A stretch of 64,000 bases of DNA from Myxococcus virescens. Lineage in GTDB: Bacteria; Myxococcota; Myxococcia; Myxococcales; Myxococcaceae. The stretch covers positions 79,609 to 143,608 of the forward strand of contig NZ_FNAJ01000012.1 of the NCBI RefSeq assembly GCF_900101905.1, given 5' to 3'. The notes beneath the pieces were generated by a model. The model worked only from the letters and a program-made list of their open reading frames with translations, was not told the origin of the DNA and did no database searches. Every line of letters begins with the position of its first letter. The first letter of the stretch is position 1. Of the stretch, positions 37,139 to 46,484 are shown piece by piece. The translations under genes were made by a program, and so were the position numbers.

Positions 37139-37234
37139 CCTACGTCCTCCGGACTGGCCGTTGCACGGGGAGTGACACCCGCGACTGCTCCGGCTTCCCG
37201 AAGACAGTAGCGGATGCTAGGGAGCCCCTCTGAC

Positions 37235-37855
37235 ATGGGCAAGCCCTACCGTCCTAAAGACCACTATTTCCAGAAGGCCAAGCAAGAGGGCCTGCGGGCA
37301 CGTTCGGCCTTCAAGGTCGATGAACTCATCAAGCGCTTCCCCATGGTGAAGAAGGGGCACGTCGTGCTCGACCTGGGGGCGGCGCCGGGAGGTTTCCTCC
37401 AGATATTGGCGGACGCCGTGGGGCCGAAGGGCCGCGTCATCGGCGTGGACATCGTCGCCATCCGTCCCTTCAGCCAGCCCTTCGTGCAGACGGCGGTGTT
37501 GGACGTGCTCGCGGACGACTTCGACGCGAAGCTGACCGAGCTCCATGCCGGCCCCTTCGACGCCGTCATCTCCGACATGGCCCCCAAGACGAGCGGCATC
37601 AAGGCCACCGACGAGGCGCGCAGCCTGCGGCTGGCGGGCAAGGCGCTGGAGTTGGCCGCGGCGCGGGGCCGGCCCGGGTCCTCCTTCGTGGCCAAGGTCT
37701 TCATGGGCCGGGACTTCGAGGACTTCCGCAACCAGATCCGCGCCCTCTTCGAAGAGGTGAAGGTGGTCCGGCCGGAGGCCACCCGCGGCGCCAGCATGGA
37801 GGTCTACCTGGTGGGTCTTCGCCGCCGTGCGCCAGAGGCCCCGGAGGCGAACTGA
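37235..37855 (+). CDS. rlmE: 23S rRNA 2'-O-methyltransferase RlmE (FtsJ)
   Basis: A 206-aa SAM-dependent methyltransferase that modifies U2552 of 23S rRNA in E. coli. The K-D-K-E tetrad is visible: Lys27 in RSAFKVDE, Asp in VISDMAPKTSG, Lys in SFVAKVFMG and Glu in ASMEVYLVG. The SAM motif is VVLDLGAAPGGFLQ. ATG 37235 is chosen because the family begins near there. The C-terminus has a short extra tail. The gene stands alone before the alpha-2-macroglobulin gene. Confidence 0.92.
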   Translation: MGKPYRPKDHYFQKAKQEGLRARSAFKVDELIKRFPMVKKGHVVLDLGAAPGGFLQILADAVGPKGRVIGVDIVAIRPFSQPFVQTAVLDVLADDFDAKLTELHAGPFDAVISDMAPKTSGIKATDEARSLRLAGKALELAAARGRPGSSFVAKVFMGRDFEDFRNQIRALFEEVKVVRPEATRGASMEVYLVGLRRRAPEAPEAN

Positions 37856-37903
37856 CGTTCATTGTGGAACGTTCGGGTGTCCGGCTGTGTCTAGAGTGCC
37901 GAC

Positions 37904-40900
37904 ATGCATCGGACCCCCTGGACCCGCGCACCCTTTGTTCGCTTCTGGCTGTTCGCCCTGCTGCTGCTGACCTCGCCCGTGCTGGGGCAGGGCAAGGCGC
38001 CGCCTTCGTGGAAGGCCATCGAGAGGATGGCCGAAGAGCAGAAGCTGGAGGCCGCCGCCCAGGGCGCCGAGGCCCGGCTGGCGCAGGCGAAGTCCAAGGG
38101 CGACGAGGCCGAGTGGACGCGCGCGCTGGTGCGCACGGTGCAACTGCGCACCGACTTGCATGGCTACGAGACGGCGGTGCGCTTCCTGCGCGAGCAGCCC
38201 TGGCCCAAGGGCGCGTTGCCTCGCGCGACGCTGAACCTCTTCTACGCGAACGCGCTCGTCGCCTATGCGCAGGCCTACGGCTGGGAGGTGCGCCAGCGCG
38301 AGTCCGTGGCGTCCTCCGGGCCGGTGGACCTCAAGGCGTGGACCTATGAGGAGATTCTGACCGAGGCCCAGCGTGCCTACGAGGAGGTGTGGAAGCAGCG
38401 GCAACAACTGGGCGGTGAGCCCCTGAAGGCGTTGTCCGAGTACGTGAAGCCCAACACCTACCCGGAGGGGCTGCGCTCCACGCTGCGAGATGCCGTGTCG
38501 TACCTGCGCGTGTCGCTGCTGGCGGACAGCTCGCACTGGCGGCCCGAGCAGGCCCATGAGGTGTACCGCCTGGACCTGGGCGCGCTCCTGGAGGGGACGC
38601 CCAAGGTGGCGCTGACGGACCCCGGCGTCCATCCGCTGGTGAAGGTGGCGGCGGTGCTCGGGGACCTGGAGGCGTGGCACCAGTCCGCGGGGCGGCGCGA
38701 GTCGGCGCTGGAGGCCCGGCTGCAGCGCTACACGGTGCTGCACCAGCACTTCACGGACGCGGCCGACCGGACCCGCATCCGGCAACACCTGGCCGCCTTG
38801 CTGCCCGCGTTCCGCGACGTGCCCTGGTCCACCATGGGGCAGGCCCAGCTCGTGGAGATGGAGCGAGTGGCGGACCACGCCGTGCGTGCCCACTCGCTGG
38901 CGAAGGCGTGCGCGGCCACCTACCCCCAGTCCACGGGGGCGCAGCGCTGCCGCGTGCTCATGGCCGCCATCGAGGCGCCCGAGTTCAGCATGGGCTCGCT
39001 GGCGTCGGACGGGCCGGGCCGCCGCTCCGTCGAGGTCACCCACCGCAACGTGTCCATGCTGCACTTCCGTGCGTACTCCGTGGACCTGGAGAAGCGGCTG
39101 GCCCAGGTGGATGACTACAACCTCATGCCGGACAGTGCGCCGTTGAAGGCCCTGGTGAAGGGACAGCGCCCGGTGGCCACCTGGAGCGTGCCGCTGCCGA
39201 AGACGGAGGACTTCCGGGAGCACCGCACCTTCGTCACGCCGCCGCTCACGGCCCGGGGGACGTACGTCATCATGGCCTCCGCCCACGAGGACTTCCGCGC
39301 GACGAACAACCGCATCGTCGCGGTGTACCTGACGGTGACGCCCTGGGTCATCGTCGCGCGGCCCTCGAACGGGGACCTGCTGGAGGTGCGGCTGGTGGAC
39401 GGCGACACCGGCGAGCCCGTGCCGAAGGTTCCCCTGCGCCTCATCCGCGTCGACTACAGGCAGGGCTTCAAGGAGGTGGCGCGCATCCTCTCGGACGCGG
39501 ACGGCGCGGCCACCTTCGACGCGGTCCCGGGCGATGGCTACCGCAGCTACGTCCTGGTGGCCGGCGTCGGACGGAACGCGCTGCTGCACCCGGGCCAGGT
39601 GCCGTTCTACAAGCGCCATCAGTCCGGGGAGGTCCATTCGGCGCTCGTCTTCACCGATCGCGCGGTCTACCGGCCCCAGCAGAAGGTGCTGTGGAAGGCG
39701 GTGGCCTTCAGCGGCCGGGGCGAGCAGGCGCGCTACCAGACGCTGGCGGACCGCCCGCTCCAGGTGACGCTGTTCGACCCGAACCACCAGGTGGTGGAGT
39801 CCCGGGAGGTCCGCACCAACGACTTCGGCTCCGCCGCGGGCGAGTTCACGATTCCCACCGGCCGGATGCTGGGGGCGTGGTCCGTGATTGTGAGCGCGGG
39901 GGGCCGCGCGTCGATTCGCGTGGAGGAGTACAAGCGGCCCACCTTCGAGGTGACGCTGAAGGACGCGAAGGCGCAGCTGCGCCTCAACCGGCCCGCGACC
40001 TTCCAGGGCGAGGCCCGCTACTACTTCGGCATGCCGGTGACGTCCGGCTCCGTGCGGTGGCGTGCGTACCGCGAGCCGGTGCTGCCCTGGTGGTGGTGGG
40101 GCCCGCCGTCCGGGGCCTCGCAGCGGCAGGTGGTGGCGACGGGCACGTCGCCGCTGGGCGCGGACGGAGGCTTCACCATCGGCTTCACCCCCGAGGCGGA
40201 TGAGCGGTCCGCGGCCACCCCGGGGCTGACGTGGAACTACCGCATCGAGGCCGACGCGACGGACGAAGGCGGTGAGACGCGCTCGGCCAGCCGGGCCTTC
40301 CGGCTGGGCTTCGTCGCCGTGGAGGCGCGCGTGGACCTGGACACGGGGTTCCTCCGCGAGGGCGCCGCGGCCGAGGTTCGGCTGACGCGCTCCACGCTGG
40401 ATGGCGCGCCGCAGCCGGGGCCGGGCAAGTGGCGGCTGGTGGCGCTGAATCAGCCCGCGCAGCCCCTGCTGCCCGCGGACGAGCCCCAGGGCCTGCCGGA
40501 GTACAAGGACCCCGAGGCGGTGTTCACGCCCACGCCTGGAGACAACCTGCGTCCTCGGTGGTTCGGCGCGTATTCGCCGGAGTCCACCATTCGCGGCTGG
40601 ACGGATGGGGCCCAGCAGGCGACCGGCTCGGTGCAGCACGACACCGAGGGCCTGGCCGTGCTGAAGCTGCCGTCGCTCAAGGCGGGCGCGTACCGGCTCC
40701 ACTACGAGACGACGGACGCCTTCGGTCAGACGTACACCGTGGGGCGCGAGCTGGTGGTGGCCGGGAAGACGACACCCCTCGCGGTGCCCGCGATGCTGGT
40801 GGCCGAGCGGGAGACGGCGCGGGTGGGGGAGGTGGTGCGGTTGATGGCCGTCTCGGGGTTCAAGGGACAGCCGCTGCTGCTCGACATCTACCAGGGAGAG

Positions 40901-43900
40901 CGGCGCATCTCCCGGCGCAAGCTCACCGCGGGCCAGTCTTCCGGAGTCGTGGAGGTGCCGGTGACGGCGGAGCTGCGCGGCGGCTTCACCGTGGCGCTGT
41001 CCACGGTGCGTGACTACCAGTTCCTGTTCTTCTCGAAGTCCATCTTCGTGCCCTGGGACGACAAGGAATTGCAGCTGGAGTTCGCCACCTTCCGCGACAC
41101 GCTGCGCCCGGGCGCGAAGGAGACCTGGCGCGTGACGGTGAAGGGGCCGAAGGGCGCGAAGGTGGAGGCGGGCACTGCCGAACTGCTCGCGTACATGTAT
41201 GACCAGTCCCTGGACCTGTTCGCCAAGCAGACGCCGCCCAGCGTGGCGTCGCTGTATCCCCAGTGGCATTCCTCCGTGGACATGCAGTCGTCGGCGAGCC
41301 TGGGTGACACCCGGTGGGTGGTGAACGCGCGATATGGCGAGGTGCCGGGCTGGACACCGCCTGCGCCTGACGCCTTGCTCTTCGGGGATGGCTTCGAGGT
41401 GGGCGGCCCAGGCCGGCGGCGGATGCGGCAGATGGTTCGCGGTGGGATGGGCGGCATGCGGGAGGGCGCCGCGCCAAGGGCCACCATGGCACCGGCGCCG
41501 GGCGCCCCGCCGCCCCCGCCGCCCGCCGAGGCGCCTGTTCGGGCCGAGGCGAAGATGCAGGCGGACAAGGAAGAGCGCTTTGGCAGCGGCGGAGCGGCTC
41601 CGGACGCGCCGCAGCCGCTGCGCTCCAACTTCGCGGAGACCGCGTTCTGGGCGCCCCAGGTGCTCACCGGGGCAGACGGCTCGGCGACGCTGGAGTTCAC
41701 CGTGCCGGACTCGGTGACGGCGTGGAGCGTCTGGGTGCACGCCGTCACGCGTGACTTGAAGGGCGGCTCGCTGCAGCGCGCCTCCCGGAGCGTGAAGGAG
41801 CTGATGGTGCGCCCCTATGTGCCGCGCTTCCTGCGCGAGGGCGACCGCGCGGTGTTGGAGGTGATGGTGAACAACGCGGCGTCGCGCCCGATGCAGGGCA
41901 CGCTCACGTTGGACATCCAGGACCTGGAGCTGCAGAAGAGCGTGCTGTCGGACTTCGGCGTCCAGAAGGCGTCGCAGCCCTTCCGCGTGGAGGCGGGGAA
42001 GGGGACGCGCCTGCGCTTCCCGCTCACCACGCCCACACGGGTGGGGCCCGTTGCCTTCCGGGTGGTGGCGCGCTCGGAGAATCACAGTGATGGTGAGCTG
42101 CGCCCCCTGCCGGTGTTGCCGGGCCGGATGCACCTGGCGCAGTCGCGCTTCGTGACGCTGAAGGGCAAGGACTCCAAGACGATGCAGTTCGAGGACCTGC
42201 GCGCGGGCGGCGACCCGACGCGGGTGAACGAGCAGTTGGTCGTCACGGTGGACACGCAGCTGTTCTATTCGGCGCTCCAGGCGCTGCCGTACCTGGTGGA
42301 CTATCCCTACGAGTGCACGGAGCAGACGCTCAACCGCTTCGTGTCGACGGGCATCCTGTCCAGCCTGTACGGGCAGTACCCGTCGGTGGCGCGGATGGCC
42401 AAGCAGCTGAGCGAGCGCCCCACCCAATTGGAGACGTGGGATGCGGTGGACCCCAACCGGAAGATGGCGCTGGAGGAGACGCCCTGGCTGGAGATGGCAA
42501 AGGGCGGCGCCGGGCCGGAGGCCGGTCTGGTGAAGGTGTTGGACCCGAAGGTCGCCGCCGCCGAGCGCACGTCCGCGCTGGCGAAGCTCCGCAAGGCGCA
42601 GACGTCCAGCGGCGGCTTCCCCTGGTGGGCGGGGGGGCCTCCGTCGCCGTACATGACGCTCTACATCGTGCATGGCCTCTCCCGCGCGATGGAGTTCGGC
42701 GTGGAAGTCCCGCCGGAAATCACCCGGGGCGCCTGGGGCTACCTGGCGCGGCACTTCCGCGAGGAGTACGCGACGAAGCTGATGAAGGAGGAGCGCGGCT
42801 GGGAGTTCCTCACGTTCCTCAACTACACGGCCTCCGCGTATCCGAACGCGAGCTACACCGGTGAGGCCCTCACCGAGGCGGAGCGGGCGCGGATGCTCGC
42901 GTTCAGCTTCAAGCATTGGAAGAAGCACTCGCCCTACCTCAAGGGCTACCTGGCGCTGACGCTGAAGCGCGCGGGGCGCGGCGCGGACGCCAACCGCGTC
43001 TGGGAGAGCGTCATGGACTCGGCGAAGACGAGTCCCGAGCTGGGCACCTACTGGGCGCAGGAGGACCGCAGCTGGCTCTGGTACAACGACACCACGGAGA
43101 CGCACGCCTTCGCGCTGCGCACGCTGACGGAGCTCAATCCGAAGGACGCGCGCCGCGAGGGCCTGGTCCAGTGGCTGCTGCTGAACAAGAAGCTCAACCA
43201 CTGGAAATCCACTCGCGCCACGGCGGAGTCACTGTACGCGCTGGTGAAGTACCTCCAGGCGGAAGGCGCGCTGGGCGTGCGCGAGGACGCCCAGGTGACG
43301 GTGGGCCCGCGCGTGGTGCGCATGTCCTTCGCCCCGGACGAGTACACGGGCAAGAAGAACCAGGTCGTCGTGCCCGGGCCGGAGTTGAACCCGGCGACGA
43401 TGAGCTCGGTGGTGGTGGAGAAGACGACGCCGGGCTTCGCCTTCGCATCCGCGACGTGGCACTTCTCCACGGAGAAGCTGCCGGACAGCGACCGCGGGGA
43501 CTTCTTCCAGGTGTCGCGGCGCTACTTCCTGCGTGAGCGGCAGGGGAAGGACGCCAGGCTCGTGCCGCTGGCGGAGGGCGCCGTGGTGCTCCCCGGAGAC
43601 GAAGTGGAGGTGCAGCTCTCCCTGCGCGCGAAGCACGCGGCGGAGTACGTGCACCTGAGAGATCCGCGCGCCGCGGGCCTGGAGCCGGAGAACGTGCAGT
43701 CCCGTCACCGCTGGGACTTGGGCATCGTCTGGTACGAGGAGACGCGGGACTCCGGCACCAACTTCTTCTTCGAGCAGCTGCCCGCGGGTGAGTACACCTT
43801 CAAGTACCGGCTGCGCGCCAACATGGCCGGCCAGTTCAAGGTGGGCCCCGCCACGGTGCAGTCCATGTACGCGCCGGAGTTCACCGCGTACTCGGCCGGG

Positions 43901-43930
43901 GCGATGCTCACGGTGGGCGCGGCGAAGTAG
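37904..43930 (+). CDS. Secreted alpha-2-macroglobulin family protein with thioester
   Basis: A 2008-aa bacterial alpha-2-macroglobulin, a trap for proteases. The N-terminal signal (LFALLLLTSPVLGQG) is of Sec type, with no lipobox, so the protein may be free in the periplasm. Repeated MG-type beta domains fill residues of about 350-1150. A flexible Gly/Met/Pro-rich stretch at about 1171-1225 (MVRGGMGGMREG, then a poly-Pro run) is a likely bait region; next comes the A2M signature FAETAFWAPQVLTGADGSAT. The thioester motif is intact: YPYECTEQTLNRF with Cys1471 and Gln1474, followed by the helical thioester domain and the receptor-like C-terminal domain. The usual partner PbpC is absent. Confidence 0.93.
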   Translation: MHRTPWTRAPFVRFWLFALLLLTSPVLGQGKAPPSWKAIERMAEEQKLEAAAQGAEARLAQAKSKGDEAEWTRALVRTVQLRTDLHGYETAVRFLREQPWPKGALPRATLNLFYANALVAYAQAYGWEVRQRESVASSGPVDLKAWTYEEILTEAQRAYEEVWKQRQQLGGEPLKALSEYVKPNTYPEGLRSTLRDAVSYLRVSLLADSSHWRPEQAHEVYRLDLGALLEGTPKVALTDPGVHPLVKVAAVLGDLEAWHQSAGRRESALEARLQRYTVLHQHFTDAADRTRIRQHLAALLPAFRDVPWSTMGQAQLVEMERVADHAVRAHSLAKACAATYPQSTGAQRCRVLMAAIEAPEFSMGSLASDGPGRRSVEVTHRNVSMLHFRAYSVDLEKRLAQVDDYNLMPDSAPLKALVKGQRPVATWSVPLPKTEDFREHRTFVTPPLTARGTYVIMASAHEDFRATNNRIVAVYLTVTPWVIVARPSNGDLLEVRLVDGDTGEPVPKVPLRLIRVDYRQGFKEVARILSDADGAATFDAVPGDGYRSYVLVAGVGRNALLHPGQVPFYKRHQSGEVHSALVFTDRAVYRPQQKVLWKAVAFSGRGEQARYQTLADRPLQVTLFDPNHQVVESREVRTNDFGSAAGEFTIPTGRMLGAWSVIVSAGGRASIRVEEYKRPTFEVTLKDAKAQLRLNRPATFQGEARYYFGMPVTSGSVRWRAYREPVLPWWWWGPPSGASQRQVVATGTSPLGADGGFTIGFTPEADERSAATPGLTWNYRIEADATDEGGETRSASRAFRLGFVAVEARVDLDTGFLREGAAAEVRLTRSTLDGAPQPGPGKWRLVALNQPAQPLLPADEPQGLPEYKDPEAVFTPTPGDNLRPRWFGAYSPESTIRGWTDGAQQATGSVQHDTEGLAVLKLPSLKAGAYRLHYETTDAFGQTYTVGRELVVAGKTTPLAVPAMLVAERETARVGEVVRLMAVSGFKGQPLLLDIYQGERRISRRKLTAGQSSGVVEVPVTAELRGGFTVALSTVRDYQFLFFSKSIFVPWDDKELQLEFATFRDTLRPGAKETWRVTVKGPKGAKVEAGTAELLAYMYDQSLDLFAKQTPPSVASLYPQWHSSVDMQSSASLGDTRWVVNARYGEVPGWTPPAPDALLFGDGFEVGGPGRRRMRQMVRGGMGGMREGAAPRATMAPAPGAPPPPPPAEAPVRAEAKMQADKEERFGSGGAAPDAPQPLRSNFAETAFWAPQVLTGADGSATLEFTVPDSVTAWSVWVHAVTRDLKGGSLQRASRSVKELMVRPYVPRFLREGDRAVLEVMVNNAASRPMQGTLTLDIQDLELQKSVLSDFGVQKASQPFRVEAGKGTRLRFPLTTPTRVGPVAFRVVARSENHSDGELRPLPVLPGRMHLAQSRFVTLKGKDSKTMQFEDLRAGGDPTRVNEQLVVTVDTQLFYSALQALPYLVDYPYECTEQTLNRFVSTGILSSLYGQYPSVARMAKQLSERPTQLETWDAVDPNRKMALEETPWLEMAKGGAGPEAGLVKVLDPKVAAAERTSALAKLRKAQTSSGGFPWWAGGPPSPYMTLYIVHGLSRAMEFGVEVPPEITRGAWGYLARHFREEYATKLMKEERGWEFLTFLNYTASAYPNASYTGEALTEAERARMLAFSFKHWKKHSPYLKGYLALTLKRAGRGADANRVWESVMDSAKTSPELGTYWAQEDRSWLWYNDTTETHAFALRTLTELNPKDARREGLVQWLLLNKKLNHWKSTRATAESLYALVKYLQAEGALGVREDAQVTVGPRVVRMSFAPDEYTGKKNQVVVPGPELNPATMSSVVVEKTTPGFAFASATWHFSTEKLPDSDRGDFFQVSRRYFLRERQGKDARLVPLAEGAVVLPGDEVEVQLSLRAKHAAEYVHLRDPRAAGLEPENVQSRHRWDLGIVWYEETRDSGTNFFFEQLPAGEYTFKYRLRANMAGQFKVGPATVQSMYAPEFTAYSAGAMLTVGAAK

Positions 43931-43968
43931 CGCGGTCCACCACGGGGAGTGGGCCCGTCAGCCCGGGC

Positions 43969-45069
43969 TCATTCCCCGCAGGTGGCCTTGTCGTCCGTGG
44001 GATGCAGGGTGGCGATGCCGTAGGTGCCATTGCGCGTGCCGCACCAGATGCGCCAGTTCGTCCCGCCCAGGTCCGGCGCCGAGTACACGCCGCCTTCCTT
44101 CTTGGCCCCGCCGCGCGCGCAGCACCGGGCGAAGGCGCGCGTGCCAATGGACATCAGGCCCACCGCGTCCGGCGCGCGTGAGAAGCCGCCGACGCGCTTC
44201 TCTCCGCAGGACCAGGGCGCCACGCCCTTGAAGCGGATGAGGTAGGCGTCACCCTTCAAGGCCGCGGCGCCGCGCACCGGGCCCTGGTAGCAGAGGCGGC
44301 CCTCCGCCTCGAGCTGGGCATAACGCGGCAGGAAGTGCAGGCCGCCAATGGGGCCTCGCTGCCAGTCGTCGCCGCAGAAGACGTGCGTGAAGGCGTTGCG
44401 AGGCCCGGTGCTGACCCAGAGGCCCGTGAGCCAGTCGATGTTGGCCTGCCGCGCGCCGGGCCGGCCCGCCACGGACAGGGCCCGCTGGAGGCGCGGGTCG
44501 TCGTAGTGGCGCGAGACGAATCGCCGCACGTCGCCTTCACTCACGCTGACGTCGGGGCGCGCGGGGCACAAGTCCAACACCTCGCGGTCCATGGCGGACA
44601 AGGGCGGCGGCTTCGCGAACAGGGGCGCGCTGTCACACGTCGTCGCGCAGCCGGTGGCCGGCTTCCAGCTCGCGGAGCCGGCCAGCTCCTCGTCACCGTC
44701 GTTGTCAGCGTCACGCGCGGCCACGCGGCCCGCGGGGCCCCGCATCGTCACCTGCCGCGCCGAGTGGGCCCGGTCCGCGGCCACCAGGGCCGCCGCGCTC
44801 GGAGCGGCGGGCGCGGTGGACTCCGGCGCGCCTTCACACAACACCCAGCCTTCGGCGGACGCGCCGCTCAGCTTGCACCAGGCGCGGTTGGGGCCGCCCT
44901 TCTTCAGCAGGGGGTAGGGCCTCCCGGCCTCCACCGTGAAGACGACCTTGCGGGACTCGGGCTGCTCGAGGGCGTCCACCGTGACGTCGGACACGAAGAC
45001 GCCGCGGCCCGCGAGGGCGGGCAGCGAGGCACCCAGCAACAGGGCGAGACAGGGCAGGGAAAGACGCAT
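43969..45069 (-). CDS. Secreted protein with EndoU-like nuclease domain
   Basis: A 366-aa exported protein. The signal peptide (MRLSLPCLALLLGASLPALA) is followed by an SH3-like domain of about 65 residues with GGPNRAWCKLSGASAEGWVL, then a low-complexity linker. The C-terminal domain (about 185-366) contains FVSRHYDDPRLQRALSV, NAFTHVFCGDDWQRGPIGGL with HFLPRYAQLEAEG, and the ending NGTYGIATLHPTDD. This His-x-His-like and TY arrangement resembles the EndoU endoribonuclease fold, but the match is partial. Many Cys residues suggest disulfides. It converges on the A2M gene, 38 bp apart. If EndoU, it could be a toxin; no immunity gene was seen. Confidence 0.55.
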   Translation of the reverse strand: MRLSLPCLALLLGASLPALAGRGVFVSDVTVDALEQPESRKVVFTVEAGRPYPLLKKGGPNRAWCKLSGASAEGWVLCEGAPESTAPAAPSAAALVAADRAHSARQVTMRGPAGRVAARDADNDGDEELAGSASWKPATGCATTCDSAPLFAKPPPLSAMDREVLDLCPARPDVSVSEGDVRRFVSRHYDDPRLQRALSVAGRPGARQANIDWLTGLWVSTGPRNAFTHVFCGDDWQRGPIGGLHFLPRYAQLEAEGRLCYQGPVRGAAALKGDAYLIRFKGVAPWSCGEKRVGGFSRAPDAVGLMSIGTRAFARCCARGGAKKEGGVYSAPDLGGTNWRIWCGTRNGTYGIATLHPTDDKATCGE

Positions 45070-45165
45070 GGCGCACGGGAGTCTACAGCAGTCCCCGCCG
45101 TGCCCCTCAGGGGAGGGGCAGGGGGGCATGTCCTGCGCCTGCGACGGCCGTCACCGGCCGGAGAT

Positions 45166-46428
45166 TCAACCGAGCTTCACGCGGGCTGCCTTCAGCTTGC
45201 CCACCTGCACCGTGTACTCGCCGGCGCCCAGCTCCGCCTTGACGTCCTGCACCTTCTCGCCGTTGACGCGCACGCCGCCCTGCGCCATCAGCTTGCGCGC
45301 CTCGGTGGCGGACGCGACCAGCTTCGACTCCGGCAGCAGCTTCGTCACCGGCAGCTTCTCCGCGCCGCCCAGGGACACCTCCACCAGGGGCAGCTCGTCC
45401 GTGGACAGCTCCTTCTTCGCGAAGCGCTTCTCGAAGTCCTCGGCGGCCTTCTTCCCGGCCTCCTCGCCCTGGAAGCGCGCCGTCATCTCCTGCGCGAAGC
45501 CGACCTTCGCCGCCTTGGGGTGCAGCGCGCCGGACTCCACCTGGGCGCGCATCTCCGCCAGCTCCGCCCGCGTCTTCGCGGAGAGCAGCTCGTAGTACCG
45601 CCACATCAGGTCGTCGGTGATGCTCATCAACTTGCCGAAGATGGTGTCCGCCGGCTCGTCGATGCCCACGTAGTTGTCCAGGCTCTTGGACATCTTGTCG
45701 CCGACAATCTTCCCGTCGACCGCCTTCGCGTTGAGGCCCTCCAGGATGGGGCCCGTCATGATGACCTGGGGCGCCATGCCCTCTTCCTTCATCAACTGGC
45801 GGCCCACCAGCAGGTTGAAGAGCTGGTCCGTCGCGCCCAGCTCCACGTCCGCCTTGAGCACCACCGAGTCGTAGCCCTGCAGGAGCGGGTAGAGGAACTC
45901 GTGGATGGAGATGGAGACCTCGCCGCGGAAGCGCTTCTTGAAGTCGTCGCGCTCCAGCATGCGCTGCACGGAGTAGCGCGAGGCCAGGCGGATCATCCCT
46001 TCGGTCCCCAGCGAGTCCAGCCAGCTGGAGTTGAAGCGCACCTGCGTCTTGGACTCGTCCAGCACCTTGAAGACCTGCTTCTTGTAGGTCTCCGCGTTGG
46101 CCTTCACCTCGTCGCGCGTGAGCGCCGGGCGCGTGGCGTTGCGGCCCGTCGGGTCGCCAATCAACCCGGTGAAGTCACCGATGAGGAACACCACCGTGTG
46201 GCCGAACTCCTGGAAGCGCCGCATGCGCGTGAGCAGCAGCGAGTGGCCCAGGTGCAGGTCCGGCCGGCTCGGGTCGAAGCCTGCCTTGATGACCAGCGGC
46301 TTGCCCGTGTCATACGAGTACTGAAGCTTCTTCTTCAGGTCCTCGGGCACGTGGAGGTCCACCGTGCCACGGGTCACTTCATCGAACTGCTCCTCGGGGG
46401 TCGCCTTGCGCAGCGCGTCCGGATTCAT
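45166..46428 (-). CDS. tyrS: Tyrosyl-tRNA synthetase
   Basis: A 420-aa class I aminoacyl-tRNA synthetase. The nucleotide-binding HLGH is at residues 59-62 and KMSKS at 245-249. Also seen are the substrate loop AGFDPSRPDLHLGHS and DVELGATDQLFNLLVGRQL. An S4-type RNA-binding domain closes the protein (about 355-415, KLMAQGGVRVNGEKVQDVKA). This is the shorter TyrZ-like version with HLGH. It is the third leftward gene after 5-formyl-THF cyclo-ligase and YmdB, 57 bp from the latter. Confidence 0.95.
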   Translation of the reverse strand: MNPDALRKATPEEQFDEVTRGTVDLHVPEDLKKKLQYSYDTGKPLVIKAGFDPSRPDLHLGHSLLLTRMRRFQEFGHTVVFLIGDFTGLIGDPTGRNATRPALTRDEVKANAETYKKQVFKVLDESKTQVRFNSSWLDSLGTEGMIRLASRYSVQRMLERDDFKKRFRGEVSISIHEFLYPLLQGYDSVVLKADVELGATDQLFNLLVGRQLMKEEGMAPQVIMTGPILEGLNAKAVDGKIVGDKMSKSLDNYVGIDEPADTIFGKLMSITDDLMWRYYELLSAKTRAELAEMRAQVESGALHPKAAKVGFAQEMTARFQGEEAGKKAAEDFEKRFAKKELSTDELPLVEVSLGGAEKLPVTKLLPESKLVASATEARKLMAQGGVRVNGEKVQDVKAELGAGEYTVQVGKLKAARVKLG

Positions 46429-46484
46429 GGCGCCGCAAGCTACCCGATGTGCGTCAGCAGTGGACGCACTTCCTCCACCGGGTT

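Noticed and set aside
37859..43201. A 1780-codon open frame on the minus strand opposite the macroglobulin gene
   Set aside because: It mirrors the codon bias of the real gene, is full of Arg/His/Leu/Val without domains, and is a normal shadow in GC-rich DNA.
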